From Diploscapter coronatus (Eukaryota > Nematoda > Chromadorea > Rhabditida > Rhabditidae): DNA of 64,000 nt. Made by a program: the position numbers and the translations under genes. Shown piece by piece: positions 17,701 to 29,662 of the stretch. Below the pieces are notes generated by a model, which ran no database searches, was not told the origin of the DNA, and saw only the letters and a program-made list of their open reading frames with translations. Position 1 is the first letter of the stretch. Every line of letters starts with the position of its first letter. The DNA lies in contig OZ038422.1 in the NCBI GenBank assembly GCA_964036155.1, forward strand, positions 26,249,201 through 26,313,200, read 5' to 3'.

Positions 17701-18263
17701 CCGAACTCGACATCTTTCACATTATATGGCTGGGTGCTATGAGGTAATTTCAAACAATGTTTTCAATCGAGGCTATGAAATAAATTCAGTACACCTGCAC
17801 TAACGGGACATTATATATTGGCGTGCATAATACGACCGATATGTACCCATGTTATGCGATGGGACAGCCGATACATATTAAAAAGGTAAGCTTAAAATTA
17901 GATCTTTTTAAAAAGTAACAAAATTTTAGATTACTGATGGTTGGTTAAGAGAAGGAACGATAGTTTGTCCTGCCTGCGACCAATTTTGCTCCGATTGCCA
18001 AGTACCAATTGACGTACCCACCTACATAGGTCAGTTAGCGTAGTGATAAAGCTCCCAATCTTCAAAATTTTGGTAAAAGTTAAGATCTTAGTCGGTACAA
18101 AATGCACTTGCAGAAATTTTTAAGATTAAAACCATTTGGCTATTTAGCTGTGAAAATTTCAGGTGACCCCGATCTCGAAGAGCCTTGCTCTACAGTAAAA
18201 CTAGGCGTTCTTACCGTTATGCTAATTTCTACGGGCATTCATTTTCTAATAGGATTTTTCTAA
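14795..18263 (+). CDS. leishmanolysin-like (invadolysin, M8) zinc metalloprotease
   Basis: Eighteen exons, all in phase, give 673 residues: 14795-14902, 15298-15489, 15582-15664, 15706-15906, 15957-16046, 16096-16179, 16222-16305, 16347-16458, 16584-16733, 16786-16843, 16898-17027, 17071-17139, 17195-17360, 17498-17590, 17639-17743, 17790-17886, 17931-18029, 18163-18263. Order: signal peptide ([20 protein letters not shown]), propeptide ending in basic FKRKKR, zinc motif HEMLHALGF (about residues 254-262), the conserved [15 protein letters not shown] and ELENQGG blocks, the third zinc-ligand His in THFEKR, and the Met-turn NEAMTG (Met about 372). Many Cys and a hydrophobic C-terminus ([20 protein letters not shown]) suggest an extracellular or lumenal, membrane-anchored enzyme. 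All catalytic residues are present. The acceptor of exon 4 reads ATTAAG. The first exon is inferred from its signal peptide and phase and is the least certain part. Confidence 0.93.
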
Positions 18264-18827
18264 TCCAGTTTATTTCTCTTGAAATACCCCCGTTCCCCTA
18301 CAAATTGCAACTTTTTCCTCGAGCTTCTCAGAATCTCTCCATTTTCACCGCTCTCTTCCTACACGGCTCAAGCGTGTAACGCAAGGAAGCGTATTTCCAT
18401 TCATGACAGTGGCGTAGTTGATGGCGAATTAATTTTTCGCTTTTTCTTGAGCGATAAGCGAGAGATCGCCGGTAGAGGATGCAGGGGAATGCGAAAAAGT
18501 TGCAATTTTGGGGAAACGGTAATAATCATTCTATCACTTTACCTAATGAATATTCTGAAAGACGGGTTGTAGAACGGTCAATCAAAATTTGTCTAATATT
18601 TCATCGAGAGATTTCATAATTTATCCAAGGTTTGTAGGACGTTTAGACCGGTTTTAACAATATTGTGCATAATTAAAATATGAATGTTCTTTCTATGTAT
18701 TGCTAAAAATCGACAATCGTTTGACGTTTACGCATTCCGGTGACAAGGTTGTGTTGAAATAGTTATTTATTTATTTATAAAATAAACAAATCAATATTTA
18801 TCATAATTCGAAAATATATAAAATATT
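18264..18827. other. 3' space between convergent genes
   Basis: This holds the 3' ends of the protease (+) and the secreted coiled-coil gene (-), plus the foldback at 18290-18519. The open frames at 18185-18572 are created by the foldback and are not called. Confidence 0.5.
18290..18519. repeat. foldback (MITE-like) element
   Basis: The left arm CCGTTCCCCTACAAATTGCA, continuing ACTTTTTC, is mirrored at the right end by GAAAAAGTTGCAATTTTGGGG and AAACGG. Further inward, CGGCTCAAG and CTTGAGCG also pair loosely. About 230 bp in all, non-coding, in the 3' space of the M8 protease gene. Confidence 0.65.
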
Positions 18828-19705
18828 TTAATTAGCACTGTTAACATCACGCACAATATTTTTCGAGGCTTGATGCGCTTTTTCGGCATGGTCCAGAAGT
18901 TGTTCGGCATCGTTTTTCAGCTTATTCTGATGAAGATCAACTTGCTAAGAATATTATTTTAGTTTTAAATTGATATATTTGAACACTTACCTGATTTTGC
19001 ACAGCACTGCCCTGCTTTTGCCTTTCTTCTTCTGCCTTCAATTCGGCTTCCGCGGCTGCTAACTCCTGTCTAAGCTGTTCGACGTACTAAAAATTTGAAT
19101 ATTTTAGGCTCGAAATTAGAATTCATATTTGTACGTCATGCATTTGAGTATCATCCCGCTTTCGTCTGCACTCAGCTTTGCACTGTTCATAAGGGTCCAA
19201 GGTCTGAATAGGAATTTTAAAAATCGGAAAAAGAACAATTCAAGCCTTCAAAACTCCGGGTCTTTTGACATTTTTACGAGTATGGGTCTGGACAGGGGGC
19301 TGTTCAGGATCGTTATTTGTGTCCTGCAATCAAACCTGTATTTGTTTTGAATTCAACGTTAACTTTAACACTAGGTTAAAAATATTGACATATCTTAATG
19401 CTATAATTTGAGTGTTGTTTGTTACTATGATTAAAGTTTATGAATCGAGTACCTGATGTGGCTCAGAGTGCTGATGTGGGTGAACCTCCACCACTACGGG
19501 CTCAGGCACTTGAACCTTTTCATTTTTCACCCTGAATATTTTTAAATCTCACGAAAATTAAGATTTATTGGAAATTTCACCAAATTTTAAGGAAAACCTG
19601 GTGAAACTTTAAAGAAAAAAATCAAAGCTTAAATTACTTGAACTTTTTCGCTGAAATGGTCGAAACAGAAATAAAAAAGAGTAGGGCTAAAATAAAATAT
19701 CGCAT
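18828..19705 (-). CDS. small secreted coiled-coil protein
   Basis: Six exons on the minus strand (19705-19638, 19531-19453, 19323-19255, 19203-19135, 19086-18991, 18944-18828) are all in phase and give 165 residues. The N-terminus MRYFILALLFFISVSTISA is a clear signal peptide. A Pro/His/Glu-rich segment follows (EPVVVEVHPHQHSEPHQ), then YEQCKAECRRKR with the only two mature Cys. The C-terminal half is an Ala/Glu/Gln-rich coiled coil (YVEQLRQELAAAEAELKAEE). I do not recognise the family; it looks like a nematode secreted protein able to dimerise. Exon 3 could use a GTTTTG donor as chosen; the alternative would end the frame soon after. AATAAATAAA follows the stop. It is convergent with the M8 protease. 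Confidence 0.8.
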
Positions 19706-20772
19706 TCTGAAAAATAAATGTTAAAATAGAAAAAAGTGGCGATAAGTGTGCTGCTCAATCGAAAAAATACGGAGATAACGATTTTCCAGCCTTTTCTATC
19801 ATTGAACCTCTCCATAGGGTTTTCCCTATTCGATTTACAGATAAGACGATGTTTTAACGCAAGCAAATTATTGCTTTTTGCGTAAGCAAGGTTTTCCATT
19901 CATTATCTATTATCTACCAAAATAGTAATATCATGAGATCGTGTTTAGATCTAATAATATTGATTTATCAATTATTGTCTCTATCATCACGCTGCTTAGA
20001 GATCAATATTTTTCATATTTTTTGTAGTTTATTTAATTATCAGAATAGATTCTGATCCTAAGAAACCAATGAAAAGCCTCTAAGTGTGCCAAAAACGATT
20101 AAGCGCTTAATTGGTAAATAAATAGTTACGAAAAGCTATAAAACTATCGTGAAATTCAAAGAATACCGTAATTTCCTCAAAATAAAAATCTAAATTTTTA
20201 AATTAAGGGCATACAGTGGTGAGTAAATTTGAATAGCACTGACATTTTAAGGAGGAACCCATAAGTTACTATGAAGATAAACTCTATCCTTTGATGAGAA
20301 AGCAAGATATAAAGAGATGAAGTCTTAGCGTAAGGACGTTATCTGAAATTTGAAATCACTACGCCATTTCACCAATACTTAGCGAAGCTTGATCGATGAA
20401 ACAGAGATCAACGTAAATTTAGAATAATTACTGATAAGAATTCAAAGTATACCGCGAATTTGTAAAATTTCTGTAAAGTACTGCAGATTTAAAAATAAAG
20501 CTAACAGTTGAAAAGTCTAAAATTTCGTTAAATGGAGCGGAATTTCTGATGATATAAAGGTTGGTTAAATCAAAGAGGGTGATGAATGATTTTGTACCCG
20601 TTTTGCGGAGAAAAGTTGAGTACCCTATTGGAACGGTGAATTTAGTAATACAGAATGGTGGGGCGAAAACGCTATCACAAATTGTTTCGAGAATGGGATT
20701 TTTGGGGGTCAAGAAGGAATAAAGGAAAACAAGTTTAGAATAAAAAGTAGATTTTAAAAACGAAGACAAATT
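19706..20772. other. spacer between secreted coiled-coil gene and exportin-7
   Basis: About 1.1 kb, containing the promoter of the secreted coiled-coil gene and the 3' end of exportin-7, both on the minus strand. A 113-codon stretch without stops on the minus strand (20428-20769) lies just past the exportin stop, but it has no in-frame ATG and no obvious acceptor, so it is not called as a gene. Confidence 0.45.
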
Positions 20773-23700
20773 TTAGCTCATTTCGTTTTCCCTGCTTGGG
20801 ACCGTCAAAAGAACGTCATTCCCTTTGCAAATCTCATTCGCATCCTGAAAGTTTGACTTTTCGACTTCTTTCCAGAGAAGAACTCAATCTCCCCACCTTT
20901 CTGAACTTGGACAAATTCTGCGTGAAGTTGTCCTTGTTTCTCACAGTCAGATTGGTCTCCACTCTCTGCATCAGTTGGTCGAAACCCTGAAAAGTGATCA
21001 TAAATTTTCGGGAAAAGATCAACATTTTCCTTACAATATTCAGTTTCTCCCTCTGAGCCTGGTCCAATGTCGGGGTGTTGAGAATGTCCTGTTTCAAGGC
21101 CTCGTATTGTTCCGGCTGAAAGATCAATTTTTTTTAGAAAAGAGATCAACTTTAAAAAGTTGACAAATACTTACCTGCATTAAAATGAGTCCAAGCATGG
21201 GACGAGACATGCTCCATTGGCATTTGACCTCAGAGAAAATGATGATGTGGAAGAAGGATCGGAGAAGCTGAAAAGAGATCAAATAATTTCAGAAATACGG
21301 CTATTTCAATATATTTTTCTTCATAAAATAATGTGGAAAAAATGGGAATGAAATTCTGAAAACCCAACCTCGGCCATGATATTGGAGTTGTTCTTGACGG
21401 CAATGAGGATGTTATCCCCCTCGACCTCCTTCGTCAGATTATTCTGAATGGGCGTGGTCCTCGTCAGGCGACGGAAGATGTACGTGAGAATCGTATCCAG
21501 CGTCGCGCATGCAGACGTGATGATCATCGAGTCTGCAATTATTGAAATGAAAGGTAAATATTGCAGAATTTGAAAAAAAAAAAATAATTTTACTATAGTA
21601 TTTTTTCTATATGAAATAAAATGATGTGAAGATATCTTTCTTCGATAAAATCATTTCAATTATAATTTTTCCTTCAATGGGCATTTAGAAAAATGAAAAA
21701 ACTTCATATGACAAAATAGATAAATTTTAGAGATTTTTAATGAAAAACTAATTTAGTTTTATTACTTAAAAACTATTTTCATACCCAGACTCGCAATCCC
21801 ATTGTGAATTGCCCTGAGAAGTGTGACGAAGATCTTCTCGTCCAGGTTCGAGACGAACACCATGTTGTCCTGCACCAGGTGCTCCAACAGACTGTAGAAG
21901 TTCTGCGCAATTTTCGTGTAGGTCTGCAAAAATTAGCATAAATTTAAAAAAAAAAAAAACTAAAGCATAAAAATTTTAAAATATACCAGGAGCTCGTCCT
22001 CAGGAATCATAACGAACAAGTTGATGATGGTTTGGAGGACATCATTCAGACAGGAATCCCCATACAAGTGGAACACGCCTGAAAGAGATCAATTTTTGTG
22101 GAAAAGATTTTTAAACGATTTGTGAAAGAAGATCAAAACTTTACCGAAAGGAATATACTGCCCGACCAGAGCGCTCTTGATTGCGAAAAAGATTATGCCG
22201 ATGTTCTTGTAGACGTCTTTGTAGATGCGGTCCTTCGGGACGTCTCGCATACGCAAAATGCTCTCGCCTGAAAGAGATCGAACTTTCAGAAAAGAGATCA
22301 CAATCAAATAATTACCCAATTTGGTGACGATTTTTGAGATCTCCTTGAACAGCAAAACCGCCGAGCAGGAGTTCATTTCGAATTTCAACCGCTGCTGTTT
22401 GTTTTGCGACATTTCCGCGAGAAGACGACACACGGGGGTGACCACCTGAAAATTGGTTTATTAAAAATCGCCTATTTCTAATTTGGATATTTTTCAATGC
22501 GGGGGTGATATTTGCTTAGCGAAATTTTCCAAACTTCAACCATTTTTAAATCTTTTTTTCCCAAGCAAAATACCAAAAATTATGATGCTTGAAGAAAAAA
22601 TAGCCTCTTACATTCGGATCATTGGGCCATTTCTCGACGACGTAGTACATGATGTTGAACGCGTTCGGGTAGCACCACTCGAACAGCAAAAGGAAGTGCT
22701 GCTTGGTGGCACAGGCATTCGAGATCCCCCGGATGTCGCGCATCAGACCGATTATGATTCGCTGAAGAGTATCAGTTTTGATCTCTTTTTTTTGTTTTTT
22801 GGAAATATGAATTTTTATTTAGAGAAAGATCATCTTCATTAAAATGCTTGATCTTTTTTGAATTACGAATAAAGATCTTCATTGAAATTCCACCTTCAAC
22901 TGCTCCTCAGAAACCCCGTTGATATTTCCACTTGCTCCAGAAGCAACCTGGATCACTCCTTCGATGGTATCTAAAAAATAGATCTTCTTTTTTTTGTTGT
23001 TGATAAACCTGTATATAAAATTTGATCTCTTGTAAAGTTGATTTCTTTTCCCACCTGTGAGTGGCTGCACAAATTTGATGAACATGTCCTCGTTGTCGTT
23101 CAATTCAGTCGAGAGGAGACGCATCATCGATTCGTAGAAGATCGTGCGATGCTTCATTGAGCGGATGTCGATCTCGTGTCCAAGGAAGGGGAAGTGTTCC
23201 ACCTAAAATAGGAATAAAAATGACGCTTTAGAAAATTCGAAAGAACGCTATAGCTTTAATTTTCTAAAGTAAACGTCATAATTTAATATTAGGAAAAGGA
23301 AATATCATAAATCAAATTTTTAGAAAGGGCACCCATATTTTTAACTTGTATAGAAAGGACGTTACACGTCCAGATTTCTAATAGAAAGAACGCCAATATT
23401 TAAATTTAAACGTTAGATAATTGCAATTTTTTCCAAATAAAAGACATAATTTTCGAGTGAAAAAATAAAACGTAATAAATCTTGCCGAATGATTATTCAA
23501 CAGCCTCTGGACCTCGTCGATTCTGAACAGTCTTCTGACCGCAGCATAGCCCAGGGAGAGGTCCTTCAGCAGGGCCAGCGAGAGTTCGAGGATGGTCTCC
23601 TCGTAGGACCAGTACTTCAGGTTGGTCAGACTGAAAAATATTGAATACAAAATGGGGACCTCATATATGATATATCCCCCTATTCTGATAATCCCCTTTT

Positions 23701-26700
23701 CAAAAATCGGGCTAACGCAGGGCTATTGAAAAACGATTTTATCGAAAAAGAAAATCAGATTTTTTATGAAGAATAATGTTAACCAAAGTTGGCCCTTTCC
23801 TCGATACTCATTTTCATAAACTTCCCGTCGAAATTTGCATAGGTAAACATAGCGTGCAACGTATCTCGTTTATTCGAAAGCGTGTATTTTTTGTACATTT
23901 TCCTATAGAAAGGCAAACATTTGTAATTTTTGATAAGACAAGAAAATTAACAATGCTTACATTTTTCTGACGATGATCCCCAAAATCCCGTTTTCGTCGA
24001 TGACGCCGATTTCCTGTTGTAGGCGCTCATAGACTTTGCATCCTTTAGAAATTTGAGAGTACTTAAATTTTTCCCGTCATTTTTCCAACCTGACTGATAT
24101 TTTGAACGCGTTTCGCTAACCTGATCCATGATGTAGGCTCTACGAAAATGTTCGAGAGCGTGGATGAAAGCCACCTGTAGAAATTAGCATAAATCCGGGG
24201 AGAATAGCGTTTTATCGTAGCTTTTTTTTTTTTCGAGAATAAGTAATTTCAAGAAGGAAGATGTAGAAAATCATAAATATTCTTAGGAAGGACAGAATTT
24301 TTCAGGAAGAATATAGAATTTATTAGAAGAATATAAGAATTCCCTGAAATTTCGATCTTTTTTTCCAAACGAACCTCCAATTTCTTGTTGCCCTTGAGAG
24401 GAAGGCCGTTGTTGTTGGTCCCCAAAGCAATGCGCTCATCGTTCAGGCGCATCAGTTTTATGACCCTGGAAATTTTGAAGTTTTAAAAACTATGGGAAAG
24501 ATAACAATTATAGGATCTTGTAGATAGTATTATTTTGTGAAAGTTTTCTCTCAGATTCAGTCTTTTTAATCTTTAAAGTCTTTTAAATGAAGTATTTTTA
24601 GCCTTTAAAAATATTCATTTAAACTTAGTAAGTAGAATTTTCTTATTTTAAATCCAGTAAATTTTTACCTAGCGAAAAGCTGCCCATCGTAATTTTCATG
24701 CTCTTCATTCGAGCCCTCCGCAGTCTTTCCGAAAATCGCCGTCCCGATCAGGGTCACGAGCCAGGCCAGTCTGAGCTCGGCAATGCGCATGTCCATGCTC
24801 TGAAAATAGACTTCACATATCCAATTTAAAAAAGAATTTCATATATCCCATGCTATTCAATACCTCTCCCCCTTGCTGGAAAATTCGGGCATTCTCGTCG
24901 AACGCAGAAGACAGCACTTTCATGGAGTGTGCGTAGTCGCATCTGGAAAGATCGCTTTTTAAAGATTAAGATTGGTCTCTTCTAGAAAAAAGGTCAAAAT
25001 TTCACCGGCAAATCACAGAGAGCTGCTCCATCATTTGCATGAGATTGCCATGGTCGTCCAGGGGGTCTTCTGCGCCTTCCCTAAAACGAGTACTAAAATA
25101 GACTACTGAAGCAGTTCAGTAAAACGGCATGGTAATGTATATTCTCTTTAAAATGTTCAAAACGATAGCGAAAACTATTCTAGTTTGTCAAGATAGACTA
25201 CTTACTTGACAACATTCTCACAGTATTCGAGTCTGCTTTTGACGAACGCAAAGTAGATGTTGGGACAAGCGGTCTCGAGCATGTGTCTGTCCGACCCGGT
25301 CACATACGGGACGGAAGACACCATTCGCTGCCAGAACGTCATCAGAAAGTAGGACGAGTTTCCCGCGAACTCAATCATCTTAATTGCTTCATCTTTTTTA
25401 ATTTTCAAAAATTCTAGAAAATAAATAATTTTTGAGTGAAAGGAAACACTCTTTCAAGTCTTGAAAAATATGACTAAAATAAAAATATTTTTCAGGGAAA
25501 ACTAATTGGAAACCTTCGGAAGAAATAAAATTTTAAAAATGAAATTCTCACCCCCAAACTCTGGACCGTAAAGTCGGCGATCATTGCCAGGACTGAGGCG
25601 TACTCGTTAGTCTTCATCAGCTCGGCCAGCTGGAAGTTCGTCTTCAGTCGCCCGACCAGGCGGCAGAACTCGTGGAATGTGGCCTAGAATTTGTTTAAAA
25701 TGTAAATAAATTATTTTCCATTTTTAATCTTTATTTTCTTCACTTTTATTATTTATTTTTCTTGAAATCCGAATATAAAGATAATAAAGAACTAAAAAAT
25801 GAACACAAAATGAACCTGATCGCTCAACTTGCTGGGGTTGCTGAGCACGGACTTGATGCCGTTCACGAAGCACTCCAAGTAGGCCTGTCTCTCAGTCGCA
25901 TTGAAAAGTGTTCTTCTCATTGAGGCCAGCTGGACCATGATTTGGAAGAGCTGAATCTTTATTTGTTATTTTCTTTCATAAATTTTGTAATTTTCATGCG
26001 ATTTTGAAGTGGAATAATATTGATAGAGATGCAAAGTGGGTGGATTTTATATAAAAAAAAATTATCCTTTTTACTTTAAACTTAACCTTTTGAGTGCAAG
26101 AACTCGGCAGCTCGCCGTACAGCGCGAAGCACATGCAGATGACTTTCCCGTCGACAAAAGCTGAAAAATAAAGAATACATTTTTTGCTCAACAGAAACTT
26201 GCTAGAGAATTTTCGTTGAACAAAAAGTTTATAATTTCTCTTCTTTATTATCGTCATTTTTACTATACATTCTAAGAAATTTTTCAGGGAGCCAAAATGA
26301 AAAAGATCTCACAAAGCCTCCAAAGCGCGGGCACTTGCACGTTGTAATTGTCCTCCGTGGTCTCGTCCGGATTCGCACAGATGAAATCGAACGAAAGGCT
26401 GTTCAGAACGAGGTCCAAAGCCACTTGCACTGCTTCTTCCTGCAAATACTATGGGTTGCTGTATTTTACACCGCCAGTACACCGACACTGTCTGTATTAG
26501 ACACCGGATTTTAGAGTGAGGGAGTGTAGGCAAAGGGAAAAAATAATACAAAGAGTCGGTATCTTTTACAGGCAACGTCTGTATTCCAGCGGTGTATAAT
26601 ACAGGCGATCAAATAGTATTTTTAAAGATAGTTTAAAAGCATAACTTATCAATATTTGGTCATCCAACTAGTTTTCTCGAACTAAAAATTCGAATATGCG

Positions 26701-28059
26701 CTTTCTTCATAAAAATTTCTGGTCGGGATAGTGAAAATAGCATTAAATTAAAGCTGGAGAATGTTGATAAACTCGAAAATTTCCAAGTATTTGGATGAAA
26801 ATTATAAAATTAGAGAATAAAATATAAAACTAACCGAAACCTTGGTCCCGTTGACGACGGTCTCCAGATACTTGACGCCGAGTTTGTAAATGTCGTAGAG
26901 CATCGTATCGCGGAAAGAAGCAAGCGTGGTGCGGTGCGCTGAGACCGAATCCAGACCGACACCCTGGATTTTTTTTAAAATCGAAACAGAATTTGAAACC
27001 GAATAAAGTCATATTTGCCAAATAAAACTTTGAAGAAAAAATTCAAATAAATATTCTTACACTGTTCATGTCCTGAATTAGAAGAGCCAGAATCTGCATC
27101 GCAAGGACGCTCTCCGAGAAGTTGTTCTGAGAATTAAGTTTTTTGAAGACTTTTTGAAAATGAAAAATAAAATACCGATTTCGCAGCTTCCATAATGCTC
27201 TTCACCTGCTCGTGAAAGGGGTATTCCTGAAATTTTTAAAATAAAAAAAATAGATAAAAGCTGCCTGCCTGATTCGAGCCCGAGGTCCTGTAGAGCCACT
27301 CTTGTTTGACGACTCTGACGAACAACTGACAGAGGGAAGTGACAACATAGGCGGGAAGGGAAGACGCTCTTTGTCCCAGCTGTGAGAGAATGTACCTGCC
27401 TAAAAAGAGGAAAAATTAATGGATACCTGAAGAATACCCGCATGTAAAATTTTCTAGGAATGGTTCCCCATTTTTAAAATTTTCCCCTAATTTTTCAGGA
27501 CAAACCCAATTCCAATTTCTGCTCCGGCCGAATGGTGACCTTCTGATTGATGTACTTCATCAGAGTCATGCTTGCGACTAATGGACCGTAGGGAACCTGG
27601 AATATTAATTTTCTAAAATAAAAAAAAAAAACTTTCTAGAGAAGATTAAAAAAATCCAAACTTCTAATTTTTTTCAAATTTTTGCAGGAAAATCTCTCAC
27701 TTCTCCCTGCTCCAAAAGCAGCATGCACGAACGAAGGCATTCTGGGGACTCGACCAACTGAGCCAAGTTCTCCTCGGCCTGTCGACGCACTGTCCCATCC
27801 GTGGGCGCGTACAACTGTCGGCATAGGTTGGTAAGGACCTGAAATTTGCTTCATTTTTCAACTTTTTTTTATTTTCAGTTTTTTTCGGAAGAATATGTAA
27901 TTTCGGGCATTGGCCATTTGAAGAAAAAAGTTCAATTTATTCTTCTCTTAGGAAGAGCCGCATTCTGAAACTGGGAATTTCTAAAGAAAAATAACGAAAA
28001 ATGACTTTTTATTAAAATTTTTAAAAGAAATCCGTAAAAGTGACCTCAAGCTCGGACAT
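20773..28059 (-). CDS. exportin-7 (RanBP16 family) nuclear transport receptor
   Basis: Thirty-one exons on the minus strand, from ATG at 28059 (exon MSELE, 28059-28045) to TAA at 20775-20773, join in phase to 1098 residues, close to human XPO7 (1087). It is an importin-beta superfamily HEAT-repeat receptor that exports proteins from the nucleus with RanGTP. Diagnostic stretches are RRQAEENLAQL near the N-terminus, SVPYVTGSDRHMLET, ILTNLKYW, LKDLSLGYAAVRRL, LLNNHS then VEHFPFLG, and the C-terminal RNKDNFTQNLSKFRK. Introns after 27269 and 23486 appear to use GC donors (CAG|GCAGGC, TCG|GCAAGA). Exons starting at 25378 and 24061 appear to use TTAAG acceptors. The last 23 residues need a 52-nt intron (20896-20845); if it is retained the protein ends differently in the same region. 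An inverted-repeat element sits in the intron 26440-26834. Confidence 0.95.
26459..26604. repeat. inverted-repeat (MITE-like) element in exportin-7 intron
   Basis: The left end CTGTATTTTACACCGCC and the reverse complement of the right end, CTGTATTATACACCGCT, match at 15 of 17 positions, 146 bp apart outside to outside. Internal copies of TCTGTATTA and GTCGGTATC also echo the ends. No target-site duplication is obvious. Confidence 0.6.
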
Positions 28060-29662
28060 GACTTGAATTGAAGCGAATTTCGATGTTAGTCGGTTGATCT
28101 TGTCGTGTTGTCGTCCGGCCTTCAGAATCCCACCACGTCACTCAGCCAACGAATCTCCTGTAGACGTGCGCAAATTCTGAAACGTAGTGATGAAAACGCG
28201 TGAAAAATCGAAACGGAAACCGTTTTCGCGCTCGACATTTACGAGCTTCGCGAGAGAGTGAAATCGCGTTGCCTGAAAGAAAAGTGGAAAATTCAAAAAT
28301 CGTTCGAAAATCGATAAAAAAAAAGATTTTCTATGTTTTTGAATGCGTAGAATTCGAGTTTCAGGTTGAAATTTTGATTTGAACCACACGAATTAGCACA
28401 ACCTGCAATTCTACTATGCTAAATTAATGATATTTCACTTTATTTCGTGAAGAATTTAGTGTCTAAAGTGGGCAATTATTCGCTCGAGATTCCTTATACC
28501 TGAGGGTTTAGAACTTGTCAAAGTATTCTGGACGTGCTTATAGAGGGGGCTTCCTTACTCACTCATTTTCTTTCTCTCTCCTTTCTCGCCCCTTTTTCAG
28601 CCTCTCTAGCTATATTTTGTTGCTACAATATCTAGTTTTGCGCATGCGCGCATCCATATGCCTTGGGAGACGTTTTAGCTTTTGCCTTTTTCTTCGTCTT
28701 CTCTATTTCTCTTTCACCCTTTTTCACTCTTCACTTATTTTCCTCTTCCTTCTGCCCATTTTCGGTTAACCCATCATCACACATACCGTTATATAACGTT
28801 CATCTTCGAAAATCTATTCTGGCTAGCGGTCAAGTAGTCAATGCCGTATTTTTGATCGGTTAAAATTTGTATTTTTTCATGTGTCAATGAATTTTTGGTA
28901 TGATGAGATATCATTTTATCTTTTATCAAATTCAATTAGCACATTTTTGATGTGATAAAATTTCCTTTCAAATATCTTATGCTGTATCAAACTTGGGTTG
29001 ATTTTAATTGCCTATGCTTTTTTATTATTAGCATACCAAAAATAGTCTGTTCCATGTCATTTTCATTACATAACAACGAAAACACTTGAGAAATCTCAAG
29101 AAATCTTGATATTTGGTAGATTAGAAGCCTTTTTAGAAATGGGCATGAAGATCAAGCCTGATCTCGAGAAAGGGAGAGACTTATTTAGCCGTAAAAAAGT
29201 GATGATGTAATAACCGTTCATTATATCCTTATTTATCTGCATTTTAGATCTAAATTCGCCTTTTTGTTAACATCGAATTAGCTTTACGTGTTGTAACGAA
29301 CTTCATTCTGCACTCTGAATTGTACTATAAACTACTCTTCCCTTTATTCTATAGAAAATTTCACATATCCTCTAACCTTTAGACGATCTTGAACTGTACT
29401 ATAAAATACTCTATTTCACATTAGGCAATCTTCACTTTCCTGCTTCTAGGAGATTTTATATATCTTTTTTCAAAGCTATAGAGATTTCACATACATTCGT
29501 TATTTTCATATCATATCTTTTATTCAGATCTAAGGAAGCAGCTCTCTGGGTCATTAGGCCATCGCTCGTCGCCGGACGCTAGAGCCGGATAATTATTCTC
29601 CGGATTTCGTATATTCCCGGATACCTTCGAATTCCTCAGGATTTCATATATCCCCCATCAAA
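28060..29662. other. intergenic region between divergent exportin-7 and coiled-coil gene
   Basis: About 1.6 kb, probably containing both promoters. A long pyrimidine-rich block occupies 28550-28760, and several (A/G)GATTTCATATATCC motif copies lie at 29600-29655, the last ending just before the next start codon. Open frames here follow the pyrimidine block and are not called. Confidence 0.5.

Noticed and set aside
18185..18572. Two overlapping open frames after the protease stop
   Set aside because: They span the end of the last protease exon and the foldback; neither has coding features.
20428..20769. 113-codon open stretch on the minus strand after exportin-7
   Set aside because: It has no in-frame ATG, no upstream acceptor and no recognisable motif; it may be 3'UTR or chance.
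28515..28863. Phe/Ser/Leu-rich open frames in the exportin-7 upstream region
   Set aside because: They are translations of a CT-rich block, which lacks stop codons by composition.
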